A stretch of DNA of 64,000 nt from Candidatus Blastococcus massiliensis AP3 (GCF_000582785.1 NZ_HG931173.1:359602-423601), one strand, 5' to 3'; shown: positions 32,041 to 41,415, numbered from the stretch's first letter. The notes: generated by a model from the sequence alone, not told the origin. A program made the numbers and translations.

Positions 32041-33390
32041 TCAGAGCCCGGGCAGGTAGCGCTGCAGCTCGAACGGCGTGACGTTCTGCCGGTAGGAGTT
32101 GAACTCCTCCCACTTGTTGCGGAGGAAGAACTCGAAGACGTGCTCCCCGAGCGTCTCGGCGACCAGCTCGCTGCCCTGCATGGCGGTCAGCGCCTCGCCC
32201 AGGGAGACGGGCAGGTCCTCGTAGCCGGCCGCGCGGCGCTCGGTGTCGGTGAGCGACCACACGTCGTCCTCGGCCTCCGGCGGGAGCTCGTAGCCCTTCT
32301 CGATGCCCCGGAGTCCGGCGGCGAGCAGGACGGCGAAGGTCAGGTAGGGGTTGCAGGCCGAGTCCGGCGAGCGCACCTCGACGCGGGCCGACTGTGCCTT
32401 GCTGGGCTTGTACTCCGGGATGCGCACGAGGGCCGACCGGTTCGCCCGGCCCCAGGTGGCCGCGGTGGGGGCCTCCGTGCCGGCCAGCAGCCGCCGGAAG
32501 GAGTTCACCGTCTGGTTGGTGACGGCGGTGTACTCGCGGGCGTGGGTGAGCAGCCCGGCGATGAACTGCTTCCCGGTCGTGGACAGCCGCATCGGGTCGG
32601 CGGCGTCGTAGAAGGCGTTGCGGTCGCCCTCGAACAGCGACACGTGGGTGTGCATGGCCGAACCGGCGAGCTCCGTGAACGGCTTCGGCATGAAGGTGGC
32701 GTACACGCCCTGGGCCAGCGCGACCTCACGGACGACGTGCCGCAGGGTCATGATGTTGTCGGCCATCGAGAGGGCGTCGGCGTAGCGCAGGTCGATCTCC
32801 TGCTGCCCGGGGGCCACCTCGTGGTGGCTGAACTCCACCGAGATGCCCATCGCCTCGAGCGCGAAGACCGCCTCCCGGCGGAAGTCGTGCGCCACGTTGT
32901 GGGTGGAGAGGTCGAAGTAGCCGCCGTTGTCGGCCGGCTCCGGCGGGGCACCGTTGGCCGGCAGGTCCTTCAGCAGGAAGAACTCGATCTCCGGGTGGGT
33001 GTAGAAGGTGAACCCCATGTCCGCGGCCTTGGCCAGGGTCCGTCGCAGCACGTGCCGCGGGTCTGCCCAGGACGGCGAGCCGTCCGGGAGGGTGATGTCG
33101 CAGAACATCCGCGCGGTGTCACTGGGCCGCCCGTCGCGTCCGGGCATGACCTGGAAGGTGCCGGGGTCGGGCTTGGCGAGCATGTCCGACTCGTAGACCC
33201 GCGCGAAGCCCTCGATCGCGGAGCCGTCGAAGCCGATGCCCTCCGCGAAGGCGGCCTCGATCTCGGCCGGGGCCACGGCGACGGCCTTCAGGTACCCCGA
33301 CACGTCGGTGAACCAGAGCCGCACGAACCGGATGTCGCGCTCTTCCAGGGTGCGCAGGACGAACTCCTGCTGTCGGTCCATGTTCGCCAT
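32041..33390 (-). CDS. glnA2: Glutamine synthetase type I, GlnA2
   Basis: The 449-residue product is shorter than GlnA1 and corresponds to mycobacterial GlnA2 (GSI-alpha-like). Family motifs are present: GFDGSAIEGFARVYESDM, ATFMPKPFTELAGSAMHTHV, NQTVNSFRRLLAGTEAP and RVEVRSPDSACNPYLTFAVL. The adenylylation loop of GlnA1 is replaced by RGIEKGYELPPEAEDDVWSL, lacking the NLY/DLY target context, so GlnE control is not expected. It may make glutamine under particular nitrogen states or act on related substrates, as some GlnA paralogues use polyamines. ATG at 33390. A GlnR-like pair lies 15 bases upstream. Confidence 0.93.
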   Translation of the reverse strand: MANMDRQQEFVLRTLEERDIRFVRLWFTDVSGYLKAVAVAPAEIEAAFAEGIGFDGSAIEGFARVYESDMLAKPDPGTFQVMPGRDGRPSDTARMFCDITLPDGSPSWADPRHVLRRTLAKAADMGFTFYTHPEIEFFLLKDLPANGAPPEPADNGGYFDLSTHNVAHDFRREAVFALEAMGISVEFSHHEVAPGQQEIDLRYADALSMADNIMTLRHVVREVALAQGVYATFMPKPFTELAGSAMHTHVSLFEGDRNAFYDAADPMRLSTTGKQFIAGLLTHAREYTAVTNQTVNSFRRLLAGTEAPTAATWGRANRSALVRIPEYKPSKAQSARVEVRSPDSACNPYLTFAVLLAAGLRGIEKGYELPPEAEDDVWSLTDTERRAAGYEDLPVSLGEALTAMQGSELVAETLGEHVFEFFLRNKWEEFNSYRQNVTPFELQRYLPGL

Positions 33391-33404
33391 GATCGCGTCC
33401 GATC

Positions 33405-33420
33405 GTTTCCGGGATGTGTC
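33405..33420 (-). promoter_or_regulatory. GlnR-like half-sites before glnA2
   Basis: On the minus strand GACAC and GAAAC are separated by six bases (33416-33420 and 33405-33409), the same 11-bp spacing and the same pentamers as in the glnA1 box but in the opposite order. They lie only 15-30 bases before the start codon, so they could act as a repressing site or be chance. Confidence 0.4.
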
Positions 33421-33471
33421 GCCGCCGTCGTTCCGCCTGCAGCCTGCCCCTTCCGGATGAACCGCACACGG

Positions 33472-33879
33472 CTAACGACCGGAACGTCGCCTCGTGTCGG
33501 GGTCGCCGTCCCGGGCCCGTTGCGCGGCGAGCGCGAGCGCGGCCTCCAGCGCCAGGAAGGCGCCCGTCGGCCAGGGCCGGAGCCGGCGGGCGAGGACTGC
33601 ACCCCCCAGACGGGCCAGCGCCATGCCGGCACTGGCGTCCCGGACGGCGGAGAGCACGCCGTCGCGATACCTCGGTGACCTCCCGGCGGCACGGAGGACG
33701 GCGACGGTGAACGCCAGCGGGATGCCGGCGTAGACGGCGCGCACCTCCGTCCGGGCCTCCGGCGTGACGGCCGCACCGCCGAAGACGGCGGGGACCGCGG
33801 CGGGCCGCACCGCCGCACCCACGCCGATCGCGGCGTAGATCCCCGCCACGAACAGCTCCGGACCGGTCCGCTCGGTCAT
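33472..33879 (-). CDS. Small hydrophobic membrane protein
   Basis: The 135-residue product has about three to four hydrophobic segments: LFVAGIYAAIGVGAAVRPAA, IPLAFTVAVLRAAG, GMALARLGGAVLA and FLALEAALALAA. The pattern resembles the DUF4345 type of four-helix membrane proteins, but I do not assign it firmly. ATG at 33879 gives a normal N-terminus; the frame is open further upstream. It lies between glnA2 and the divergent nadE without visible operon links. Confidence 0.6.
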   Translation of the reverse strand: MTERTGPELFVAGIYAAIGVGAAVRPAAVPAVFGGAAVTPEARTEVRAVYAGIPLAFTVAVLRAAGRSPRYRDGVLSAVRDASAGMALARLGGAVLARRLRPWPTGAFLALEAALALAAQRARDGDPDTRRRSGR

Positions 33880-34013
33880 GCCGCGGAGGCTAGCGCCCGC
33901 GTGCTCCCCGGGGCACCCTCGCCGGTCCGGCCTCACGCGGCACACCGGCGAGTGATCTTGTAGACAGCTGCCCCGTCTGGCCCCCTCCCCCGCCGGGCCG
34001 ACAGACTGATCAC

Positions 34014-35846
34014 GTGACCGATCAGCAGCCGGTGCAGATGCGGGTGGCGATGGCCCAGGTCGACACGAGGGTGGGCGACCTCGAGGGCAACGCCGACCTC
34101 GTGGTGCGGTGGACGGCGAAGGCCGCCGGGGAGAGCGCGCACCTCGTGGTCTTCCCGGAGATGACCCTGACCGGCTATCCCGCGGAGGACCTCGTGCTGC
34201 GCGAGTCCTTCGCCCGCGCCAGCGAGCGCGCCGTGGTCGACCTCGCCGCGAGTCTGGCCGACCAGGGGCTCGGCGGGATCGCCGTCGTCGTCGGGTACCT
34301 GGCGCACACGCAAGGCGCAGGGCCCGCGCCGGTCGACGAGCCTCCGACGGACGACGACCGGCCGGGCGACGCCAACCCGCGCCGGGGCGCGCCGCGGAAC
34401 GCCGCCGCCCTCCTGTACGGCGGCGAGGTCGTGGCGCGGTACTACAAGCGGCACCTGCCCAACTACGGCGTCTTCGACGAGGCGCGCTACTTCGTCCCGG
34501 GCACGGAGCTACCGGTCGTCCGGCTGCATGGGATCGACGTCGCGCTGACGGTGTGCGAGGACCTCTGGGTCGAGGGCGGGCCGTGCGGGGTCGCCGGGCA
34601 GGCCGGTGTGGACCTCGTCGTCTCCCCCAACGCCTCGCCGTACGAGCGGGCCAAGGACGACCTGCGGCTGCCGCTGGTCCGCCGCCGCGCGGCCGAGGCG
34701 CGGGCGACGATCGTCTACTGCAACCAGGTGGGCGGCCAGGACGAGCTGGTCTTCGACGGCGACTCGATGGCCGTCGCGGCGGACGGGACCCTGCTGGCCC
34801 GCTCCCCGCAGTTCGTCGAGCACCTGGGCACCGTCGACCTGGACCTCGATCCCTCGTCGGTTCCCGATCGGCGGGACGGCCGGATCGGGTCCATGACCGT
34901 CACCCGGCACGTCGTCTCGCACGCGCCGCTGCCGGCATTCGAGCGGCGGGCCGCGACCGTCGCGGAGCCGCTGAGCGACTGCGAGGAGGTCTGGCGCGCG
35001 CTCGTGCTCGGCCTGCGCGACTTCATCGACAAGAACGGCATGCCCTCGGTGGTGCTCGGCATGTCCGGCGGCATCGACTCCGCGCTGGTGGCGGCGATCG
35101 CCGTCGACGCCCTCGGCGCCGACCGGGTGCACGGCGTCGGGCTGCCCTCGAAGTGGTCCAGCGACCACTCGCTGGCCGACGCCGAGGACTCGGCGAAGCG
35201 CCTCGGCATGCACTACTCCGTCGTGCCGATCGCGCCGATGGTCGACGCGTACGAGGCGTCGGTGGAGCTCTCCGGCGTCGCCGCGGAGAACCTGCAGGCG
35301 CGGGTGCGCGGCACGCTGCTCATGGGGCTGTCGAACCAGCACGGGCACCTGCTGCTGGCCACGTCGAACAAGAGCGAGGTGGCCGTCGGCTACTCCACGC
35401 TCTACGGCGACGCGGCCGGGGGTTTCGCGCCGATCAAGGACGTCCCGAAGACGCTGGTCTGGGACCTGGCCCGCTGGCGCAACGCACACGCCCGCGACCG
35501 CGGGGAGACCGAGCCCGTTCCGCAGAACTCGATCGACAAGCCGCCGTCGGCCGAGCTGGCCCCCGGTCAGCAGGACAGCGACTCGCTGCCGTCCTACGAC
35601 GTCCTCGACGCCGTGATCGCCGACTACGTCGACCGCGACCTCGGCATGGCCGAACTGCTCGACCGGGGGCACGACCCCGGGGTGGTGGCCCGGGTCCTCC
35701 GGCTGGTGGACGCCGCGGAGTTCAAGCGCCGGCAGTCCGCACCCGGTACCAAGATCAGTCTCAAGGCGTTCGGCCGCGACCGGCGGCTGCCGATCACCAA
35801 CCGGTGGCGGGAGACCCTGCCCACCGTCCGAGAAGGAGCATCGTGA
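34014..35846 (+). CDS. nadE: Glutamine-dependent NAD+ synthetase
   Basis: The 610-residue enzyme converts deamido-NAD to NAD using ATP and glutamine. The N-terminal glutaminase (nitrilase fold, about 8-290) has its Glu-Lys-Cys triad in [26 protein letters not shown] and ALTVCEDLW. The C-terminal synthetase (about 330-600) has the ATP loop [11 protein letters not shown] and [16 protein letters not shown]. Length is that of shorter actinobacterial forms, with a lineage-specific insert near residues 100-125 ([13 protein letters not shown]). GTG at 34014. The stop overlaps a 12-codon mini-ORF that links it to panB. Confidence 0.95.
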   Translation: MTDQQPVQMRVAMAQVDTRVGDLEGNADLVVRWTAKAAGESAHLVVFPEMTLTGYPAEDLVLRESFARASERAVVDLAASLADQGLGGIAVVVGYLAHTQGAGPAPVDEPPTDDDRPGDANPRRGAPRNAAALLYGGEVVARYYKRHLPNYGVFDEARYFVPGTELPVVRLHGIDVALTVCEDLWVEGGPCGVAGQAGVDLVVSPNASPYERAKDDLRLPLVRRRAAEARATIVYCNQVGGQDELVFDGDSMAVAADGTLLARSPQFVEHLGTVDLDLDPSSVPDRRDGRIGSMTVTRHVVSHAPLPAFERRAATVAEPLSDCEEVWRALVLGLRDFIDKNGMPSVVLGMSGGIDSALVAAIAVDALGADRVHGVGLPSKWSSDHSLADAEDSAKRLGMHYSVVPIAPMVDAYEASVELSGVAAENLQARVRGTLLMGLSNQHGHLLLATSNKSEVAVGYSTLYGDAAGGFAPIKDVPKTLVWDLARWRNAHARDRGETEPVPQNSIDKPPSAELAPGQQDSDSLPSYDVLDAVIADYVDRDLGMAELLDRGHDPGVVARVLRLVDAAEFKRRQSAPGTKISLKAFGRDRRLPITNRWRETLPTVREGAS

Positions 35847-35881
35847 ACGAGCTCGCGAGTTCAGCAGGGGGCAGAGCGTGA
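35843..35881 (+). CDS. Twelve-codon mini-ORF bridging nadE and panB
   Basis: GTG at 35843 overlaps the nadE stop (GTGA) and is preceded by a strong ribosome site GAAGGAG (35832-35838). The frame reads [12 protein letters not shown] and its stop TGA (35879-35881) overlaps the panB start GTG (GTGA). It is therefore precisely fitted between the two genes, so ribosomes finishing nadE could re-initiate here and again at panB. The peptide itself may be irrelevant, with the coupling being the function. It could also be an accident of the short spacer. Confidence 0.45.
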   Translation: MNELASSAGGRA

Positions 35882-36708
35882 CCGAATCGGTGCTGTACGG
35901 CGGGACGTCGACGGCGCGGGTGCGCATACACCACCTGCAGCAGGCCAAGGAGCGGGGCGAGAAGTGGGCGATGCTCACCGCCTACGACACGTTCAGCGCG
36001 GCCATCTTCGAGGAGGCCGGCATCCCCGTCATGCTCGTCGGCGACTCCTCGGGCAACGTCGTCCTCGGGCACAGCAGCACGGTGCCGGTGACCGTCGACG
36101 ACCTGCTCCTCATGACCAAGGCCGTCACCCGCAGCACCAAGCGGTCGCTGATCGTCGCGGACCTGCCCTTCGGCTCGTACGAGTCCGGCCCGCAGCAGGC
36201 GTTCGACACCGCTGTCCGCATGATGAAGGAGGGCGGCGCGCAGGCGGTCAAGCTCGAGGGCGGGCTCCGGGTGGCTCCGCAGATCAAGCTGCTGCACGAC
36301 TCCGGCATCCCGGTCATGGCGCACATCGGTTTCACGCCGCAGAGCGAGCACGCCCTCGGCGGCTTCCGGGTGCAGGGACGTGGCGCAGGGGCCGAGCAGC
36401 TGCTCACCGACGCGCGCGCCGTGCAGGAGGCGGGCGCGTTCGCCGTCGTCATGGAGATGGTGCCCGCGGCGATCGCGGCTCAGGTGACCAAGGAGCTGGT
36501 CATCCCCACGATCGGCATCGGCGCCGGCCCGGACTGCGACGCCCAGGTGCTCGTCTGGCCCGACATGGCCGGGATGACCAGCGGCCGGGTGCCGAGGTTC
36601 GTCAAGAAGTACGCCGACCTGCGGTCCGAGCTGCTGCGGGCGGCCCAGGAGTACGCCGACGAGGTGCGGGGCGGGACCTTCCCCGGCCCCGAGCACTCCT
36701 TCGAGTAA
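35878..36708 (+). CDS. panB: 3-methyl-2-oxobutanoate hydroxymethyltransferase
   Basis: First committed enzyme of pantothenate synthesis: transfers a hydroxymethyl group from methylene-tetrahydrofolate to ketoisovalerate. The 276-residue product shows [18 protein letters not shown] and [18 protein letters not shown] (metal-binding Asp), [18 protein letters not shown] and [15 protein letters not shown], and the end [19 protein letters not shown]. The substrate and magnesium ligands are intact. GTG at 35878. Translation is probably coupled to nadE through the mini-ORF. Confidence 0.95.
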   Translation: MTESVLYGGTSTARVRIHHLQQAKERGEKWAMLTAYDTFSAAIFEEAGIPVMLVGDSSGNVVLGHSSTVPVTVDDLLLMTKAVTRSTKRSLIVADLPFGSYESGPQQAFDTAVRMMKEGGAQAVKLEGGLRVAPQIKLLHDSGIPVMAHIGFTPQSEHALGGFRVQGRGAGAEQLLTDARAVQEAGAFAVVMEMVPAAIAAQVTKELVIPTIGIGAGPDCDAQVLVWPDMAGMTSGRVPRFVKKYADLRSELLRAAQEYADEVRGGTFPGPEHSFE

Positions 36709-36720
36709 GCCCGCGTGCGG

Positions 36721-37290
36721 TCAGCGGGTCGGTGCTCGCAGGGTGGCCTGGATCCGGTCGAGCAGTGCGTCGACCTGGTCCTCGTCGTAGCCACGCTGTG
36801 CGAACGCCGGCTTGCGGAAGATGACGTCGCGGACCTCCTCCGCCGTCAGCTCCGGCGTGCGCCCGAGCGAGCGCGCGGTCAGCGCCTCGGTCGCGCGAAC
36901 CAGGAAGGCGTCCACCTCGCCCGGGGCGTACCCGCGCCTGCCCATGGGCGGCCGGCCCAGCTCGACCGCCCGCAACTCGTCCGCGGTGATGGCGGCGCCC
37001 TGGCGCCAGGAACCAGGGGCATCCCGGAGCGTCCGCTCGACCTGCTCGAGCAGCGCGTCGACCTCGTCCTCGTCATAGCCGCGCCCCTTGCCGAGGCCCG
37101 GCTTGCGGAAGACCGCCCGGTGCACGTCGTCCGCGGTCATGCCGGGCGCCCGCCCGCCCGCGAGGGCATCCAGCGCGTCGGCGGCCCGCGCGAGGAAGGC
37201 GTCCACCTCGGTGGGCTCGTAGCCCTTCTTCCCCCAGCCCGGGCGCCCCGGTCGCGCCGCTCGCACGGCGGCGCCCGTCAGGCCCGCCAT
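36721..37290 (-). CDS. Protein with four DivIVA-type repeats
   Basis: The 189-residue product contains four short DivIVA-like units: GYEPTEVDAFLARA, GYDEDEVDALLEQV, GYAPGEVDAFLVRA and GYDEDQVDALLDRI. They alternate in type (first and third alike, second and fourth alike), and VFRKP/IFRKP precedes the even units, which shows duplication of a two-unit module. DivIVA-type domains bind curved membranes or recruit cell-pole factors, but this protein lacks a long coiled coil, so polar scaffolding is uncertain. Its start overlaps the stop of the F420 reductase gene (ATGA), so the two are co-translated. Confidence 0.85.
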   Translation of the reverse strand: MAGLTGAAVRAARPGRPGWGKKGYEPTEVDAFLARAADALDALAGGRAPGMTADDVHRAVFRKPGLGKGRGYDEDEVDALLEQVERTLRDAPGSWRQGAAITADELRAVELGRPPMGRRGYAPGEVDAFLVRATEALTARSLGRTPELTAEEVRDVIFRKPAFAQRGYDEDQVDALLDRIQATLRAPTR

Positions 37291-37985
37291 CAGACGTCGG
37301 TGACGCGGATGCCGGCGTGCACCTTGTACCGGCGGTTCACCGACACCAGGTTCACCGTCAGCGCCTCGACCTGGCGGGCGTTGCGCAGCCGGCCGGCGTA
37401 GATCCCGCGCATGCCCGGCAGCCGCCCGGCCAGCGCCTGCACGGTGTCCATCGACGCGCGGTCGTCGCCGACCACCATCACGTCGCCGTCGATCGTGGGC
37501 TTGGAGAGGTCCTCGAGCAGCCGCGCCGACAGGTGGTGGAAGGCGCCCACGACGTGCGAGTCGGGCAGCAGCGCGGCGGCCTGCTGGGCCACGCTGCCCT
37601 CCTCGACGTCGAGGACGTAGGCGCCGAGCTCGTCGAAGCCCATGGGGACGACGCAGTCGACGACGATCTTCCCCGCCAGCGGGGCGACCAGCTCGCGCAG
37701 CGTGTCGGCGTGCCCGGCGTAGGGGACGGCGACGATCACCAGGTCGGCGGCGCCGGCGACGTCGGCGTTCGATCCGCCCTGGACCGACACCTCCGCGCCC
37801 GCCGCGGCAGTGCCGGCGCGGGTCGCGACCTCCGCGGCCACCTCGGCGGCACGCTGCGCGTCGCGGGACCCCAGGAGGATCCGCTGCCCGGCGGCCGCGA
37901 GGCGGACGGCCAGTCCCCGGCCCTGCGGTCCGGTGCCACCCAGCACTCCGACGACGAGTTCCTCCACCGCACGACCCTCGGTCAC
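37290..37985 (-). CDS. npdG: NADPH-dependent F420 reductase
   Basis: The 231-residue enzyme exchanges hydride between NADP(H) and coenzyme F420. The N-terminal Rossmann motif VVGVLGGTGPQGRGLAVRLA and the NADP-binding LLGSRDAQRA (Ser-Arg after strand two) are present, then DLVIVAVPYAGH and VVDCVVPMGF. The C-terminal half has VGAFHHLSARLLEDL and NARQVEALTVNLVSVNRRY as in Fno proteins. It implies that the organism makes F420. It is translationally coupled to the DivIVA-repeat gene downstream. Confidence 0.9.
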   Translation of the reverse strand: MTEGRAVEELVVGVLGGTGPQGRGLAVRLAAAGQRILLGSRDAQRAAEVAAEVATRAGTAAAGAEVSVQGGSNADVAGAADLVIVAVPYAGHADTLRELVAPLAGKIVVDCVVPMGFDELGAYVLDVEEGSVAQQAAALLPDSHVVGAFHHLSARLLEDLSKPTIDGDVMVVGDDRASMDTVQALAGRLPGMRGIYAGRLRNARQVEALTVNLVSVNRRYKVHAGIRVTDV

Positions 37986-38056
37986 GTCAGCCCCCTCCGC
38001 GGTGCCGGACGGCCCGGCCTCCGGTCCCGATCATGCAGGGGACCGGAGGACGACCG

Positions 38057-38239
38057 TCAGTCGCCCTCCCACTCGCGGTCCTCCTCGGTCAACTGCTCCT
38101 CGCGCTCGGCCACCGTCGCCAGCGCGCGCTCGGCCTCCTCGCGGGTGGCGTACGGGCCGAGCCGGTGGCGTTCGGCGCAGCCGTCCCGCGGCTCGACGGC
38201 GTTGTGCTTCAGGCAGTAGAACCACGACCCTTCGGCCAT
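38057..38239 (-). CDS. Conserved small acidic protein (60 aa)
   Basis: The product begins MAEGSWFYCLKHNAVEPRDG and continues CAERHRLGPYATREEAERAL with an acidic end EQLTEEDREWEG. The stretch GPYATREEAERAL is the SPOR-like helix-strand signature of short actinobacterial proteins. One Cys-x-x-His and one later Cys could bind metal. The start at ATG 38239 leaves a short shared upstream region with the divergent GGDEF gene. Function unknown. Confidence 0.75.
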   Translation of the reverse strand: MAEGSWFYCLKHNAVEPRDGCAERHRLGPYATREEAERALATVAEREEQLTEEDREWEGD

Positions 38240-38360
38240 GCCAGCTCCTCTCGGTGGGGGCTCCGGTCCGCGCAGCGTACGCCCGCACCGAGCGACGGCT
38301 CCGCCACGGACCGTGCGACGGAAAGCCCCGAAATGCGGAACGGTGCTGCATCCTGCTGCC

Positions 38361-39491
38361 GTGACCGGCCGGCCCCCGCACACCGCTGCGCCCGGTGAGA
38401 GCCCTGCCGAGCCGGCCGCGGCCACCGGTGCGGACAGCCGGGTGGCGGCGCTGTCCCTCGCGGCGCTCCTGGTCATCGGGGCGCTGATGGGCTCGGCCAA
38501 CCTGCTCGTCGACGGCGTGCTGCGGGACGGCCCGGCACCCTGGGCGTACGGCACGACCATGCTGGCGCTGCTCCTCCTGGGCGCCGATCTGGCGTCGCGG
38601 CGGCGGATCGGTCGCCTCCAGACCGTCGCCCTCGTCCTGCTCGGTGACCTGACCTACCTCGTCGTCGTCCTCTGCATCGCGGACCCCCTGCGCTACGCCA
38701 CTCCCCTGATGCTGCTGTTCCCGAGCCTGGCCGCCGCCTGGTTCCTCGACCTGCGGCCGCTGTGCGTGCACCTGTTCGTGACCACCGCCGTGTGCGTGGC
38801 CGCGCTCTGGCCGAGCTACGACAGCACGCTCGGGCTGCTCGTCCAGGCCGGCGTGAGCGCCTGCACGCTCAACGCCGCGGCGGTGGGGGTCTTCGTCCTG
38901 CGCCGACGCGTGCAGCGGCTCCTGGCCGCCACCCAGGCCCTCAGCCGCCGGGACCCGCTCACCGGGCTGCACAACCGCCGCTATCTCGACGAGCAGGCAC
39001 CACGGCTGTGGCGGCAGGCGCGGCGCGAGGGCACCTCCGTGAGCGCGCTGGTGCTCGACCTGGACCACTTCAAGCAGCTCAACGACGAGTTCGGGCACGC
39101 CGTCGGCGACTCCGTGCTGGGCGCCGTGGCCGGAGCGCTGTCGGCGACGGTCCGGCCGGCCGACCTCCTGGCGCGGACGGGCGGTGAGGAACTGGTCGTC
39201 CTCGGCGCGGTCGGCGACGTCGCGGAGGCGCGGCGGCTGGCCGAGCGGCTCCGCACGGCGGTGTCCGCGGTCCGCAGCCCGGACGGGCATGCGGTCACCG
39301 CCTCGGTCGGGGTGGCCGTGGCCCGTCCGGCCGACGGCGAAGATCCGGTCGCGCGGCTGTGGCGGCTGGTCGACCGGGCCGACATCGCGATGTACGAGGC
39401 GAAGCGCGGCGGACGCGACCGCGTGGCCGAGGCGGTGTCCGACCTCCCCCGCGCCCTCGGCGTCCGGGTGCAGGAGTCCGCGCGGACCTAG
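38361..39491 (+). CDS. Membrane-bound diguanylate cyclase (GGDEF domain)
   Basis: About 376 residues. The N-terminal part has five to six membrane segments (residues 28-180, for example ALSLAALLVIGALMGSANLL and LVALL-like TMLALLLLGADLA). The GGDEF domain follows (about 205-365) with DPLTGLHNRRYLDE, LDLDHFKQLNDEFGHAVGD and the active-site variant GGEEL, which keeps catalytic competence in many enzymes. No inhibitory RxxD site precedes it clearly. It would make cyclic di-GMP. Start GTG at 38361 is chosen because the upstream 40 codons are Arg/Pro-rich and unlike protein; an ATG at 38238 exists. Confidence 0.88.
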   Translation: MTGRPPHTAAPGESPAEPAAATGADSRVAALSLAALLVIGALMGSANLLVDGVLRDGPAPWAYGTTMLALLLLGADLASRRRIGRLQTVALVLLGDLTYLVVVLCIADPLRYATPLMLLFPSLAAAWFLDLRPLCVHLFVTTAVCVAALWPSYDSTLGLLVQAGVSACTLNAAAVGVFVLRRRVQRLLAATQALSRRDPLTGLHNRRYLDEQAPRLWRQARREGTSVSALVLDLDHFKQLNDEFGHAVGDSVLGAVAGALSATVRPADLLARTGGEELVVLGAVGDVAEARRLAERLRTAVSAVRSPDGHAVTASVGVAVARPADGEDPVARLWRLVDRADIAMYEAKRGGRDRVAEAVSDLPRALGVRVQESART

Positions 39492-39542
39492 CGACCACGC
39501 CGTCGACCGGTGGACCGGGCGGTTGTCTGTTTCGCTAGGGGC

Positions 39543-40841
39543 ATGTCGCTCGTCCTGCCCGATCCCACGCGGCGGGTACCCCTGCCCCTGCGCGAGCAGG
39601 CCGACGTGCGCGACCGCTGGCTGACGCAGCGACTGCTCGACCTGTTGCCCGGCCTGATGGACCGCGCCGGCATCGACCTGTGGATCGTCGCCGGGCGCGA
39701 GTACAACGAGGACCCCGTGCTCGGGACGCTGCTGCCGGCGACCTGGCTGTCGGGCCGGCGGCGGACGATCCTGCTCCTGCACCGCAGCGACGACGGCGTG
39801 ATGCCGGTCGCGGTGTCCCGGTACCCGATCGGCCAGTTCCTGCCGGCCGCCGTGCTCGCGGACTCCGGAGCCGGCGGTGACTGGGGCGTGGTGCGCCGGT
39901 TCGTCGAGCAGGCCGACCCCGCGCGCATCGGCATCGACGTCTCGGCCGACTTCGCCCTGGCCGACGGCCTGTCGCACACCGAGCACCGCCTCCTGGTCGA
40001 GGCGCTGGGTCCCTACGCCGACCGCCTGGTGCCGGCCGAGCGGCTGGCGGTCGGGTGGCTGGAGACCCGGCTGCCCGAGGAGATCGCCGCGCTGCACGCG
40101 CTCAACCGGCTCGCGCACGAGGTCATCGAGGAGGCCTTCTCCGGCGCCGTCGTCGTGCCCGGCACGACCACCGCGCTCGACGTCGCCTGGTGGTTGCGCC
40201 AGCGACTGCACGACCTCGGGGTCGAGCCGTGGTTCCAGCCCTCGGTCACGCTGCAGCGCGCCGGGGTACCGCTGGTCGAGCAGAGCGGGGCGCTCCTGCC
40301 CGGGGTCCCCTACGACGCCGTCGTCGAACCCGGCGACCTGCTGCACTGCGACGTGGGGCTGACCAGCCTGGGCCTGCGCACCGACACCCAGCGCAACGCC
40401 TACGTGCTGCGGCCGGATGAGGACGCCGCTCCCGAGGGCCTGCGCGCACTGCTCGCCGTGGGCAACCGGATGCAGGACCTCACCACCGCCGCCCTCGAGG
40501 TGGGGCGCACGGGCAACGAGGTGCTCGCCGCGGCCCGCGAGGCCGCCGCGCGCGAGGGCATCGACGCCGACGTGTACTCCCATCCGGTCGGCGTGCACGG
40601 TCACGGGGCCGGGCCGGCGATCGGGCAGTGGGACGCGCAGACCGGGGTTCCCGGTCCGGGCGACTACCCGGTGCATCCCGACACCGTCTACGCGCTGGAG
40701 CTGGCCGTGCGGCGGCCGGTGCCCGAGTGGGGCGGGCAGTGCGCCCGCATGGGTCTGGAGCAGGGCATCGCGCTGACGGCGGCGGGCGTGCAGTACCTCG
40801 ACGGCCGGCAGACCGAGCTCCTCCTGGTCCCGGCCGGCTGA
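39543..40841 (+). CDS. M24 family metallopeptidase (Xaa-Pro peptidase-like)
   Basis: The 432-residue protein has a creatinase-type N-terminal domain (about 20-170: LMDRAGIDLWIVAGREYNED) and a pita-bread C-terminal domain. Metal-ligand regions visible are LLHCDVGLTSLGLRTDTQRN (Asp pair) and HPVGVHGHGAGPAIG (His). YALELAVRRPVPEWGG holds a Glu at the expected place. Not all ligands follow the canonical spacing, so substrate type and activity are uncertain; similar proteins are annotated as Xaa-Pro peptidase family. ATG at 39543 (MSLVLPDPTRR) is preferred over the longer frame. Confidence 0.87.
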   Translation: MSLVLPDPTRRVPLPLREQADVRDRWLTQRLLDLLPGLMDRAGIDLWIVAGREYNEDPVLGTLLPATWLSGRRRTILLLHRSDDGVMPVAVSRYPIGQFLPAAVLADSGAGGDWGVVRRFVEQADPARIGIDVSADFALADGLSHTEHRLLVEALGPYADRLVPAERLAVGWLETRLPEEIAALHALNRLAHEVIEEAFSGAVVVPGTTTALDVAWWLRQRLHDLGVEPWFQPSVTLQRAGVPLVEQSGALLPGVPYDAVVEPGDLLHCDVGLTSLGLRTDTQRNAYVLRPDEDAAPEGLRALLAVGNRMQDLTTAALEVGRTGNEVLAAAREAAAREGIDADVYSHPVGVHGHGAGPAIGQWDAQTGVPGPGDYPVHPDTVYALELAVRRPVPEWGGQCARMGLEQGIALTAAGVQYLDGRQTELLLVPAG

Positions 40842-40853
40842 CCGTCGGAACGG

Positions 40854-41291
40854 CTACTTCTTCGACTTCTTGCGGGCGTCCGCGGTCTTCTTGTCGCTGG
40901 CCTTCTGGATCGCGTCGACCAGTTCCTTCTTCTTCATCGTCGACCGCCCCGAGATGTCCAGCTTCTTGGCCAGCTTGCGCAGGTGCTCCTTGGTGGCGTT
41001 GGCGTCGACGCCGCCCTTGGTCTTCCGGTTCGTGCCGCGGCCGCCCTTGGCCTGCTCGTCGGAGGGGCCCTTCTTGCCGCCCTCCTTGGGCGCCCAGTGG
41101 TCGCCGACCTTCTCGAAGGAGTGCTTGACCGCGGCCCACGCGACCTGGTTGGCGCGGCGTTCGTCGCCGTACTCGTCGGCGGCGGAGTCGTGCGCCTTGG
41201 CGAACGTGCGCTGGGCCTTCTTCGGCGACCGCTGGAGCGTGCTGGGCAGCTCCGACTTCTTGGCGTCGCCCTTCTTCGTGGTCTTCGGCAT
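40854..41291 (-). CDS. ChaB and Rho N-terminal/SAP-like domain protein
   Basis: The 145-residue basic protein has an N-terminal ChaB-like domain (about 12-72: LPSTLQRSPKKAQRTFAKAH, then ANQVAWAAVKHSFEKVGDHW) and a C-terminal SAP/Rho-N-like helix pair (about 103-135: ATKEHLRKLAKKLDISGRST, then MKKKELVDAIQKA). The two are linked by a Lys/Gly-rich stretch. Both ends are Lys-rich, so nucleic-acid binding is likely. Homologues occur near stress genes in actinobacteria, as here. ATG at 41291. Confidence 0.85.
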   Translation of the reverse strand: MPKTTKKGDAKKSELPSTLQRSPKKAQRTFAKAHDSAADEYGDERRANQVAWAAVKHSFEKVGDHWAPKEGGKKGPSDEQAKGGRGTNRKTKGGVDANATKEHLRKLAKKLDISGRSTMKKKELVDAIQKASDKKTADARKKSKK

Positions 41292-41415
41292 GACCTCTCC
41301 TCCTCGCGTGCTGGCTCCGCCCCTACCCGGTGCGCGCCGCATGATCACCTGGGCGGTCACCCGATCGGTGGGGCGAGCGACGGGACGAAGATGCCCGTCC
41401 CGTCGCACCCTGGCG

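Noticed and set aside
33405-33434. A third GlnR half-site (GGAAC) before glnA2
   Set aside because: The spacing to the next half-site is nine bases, not six, so it is out of helical phase.
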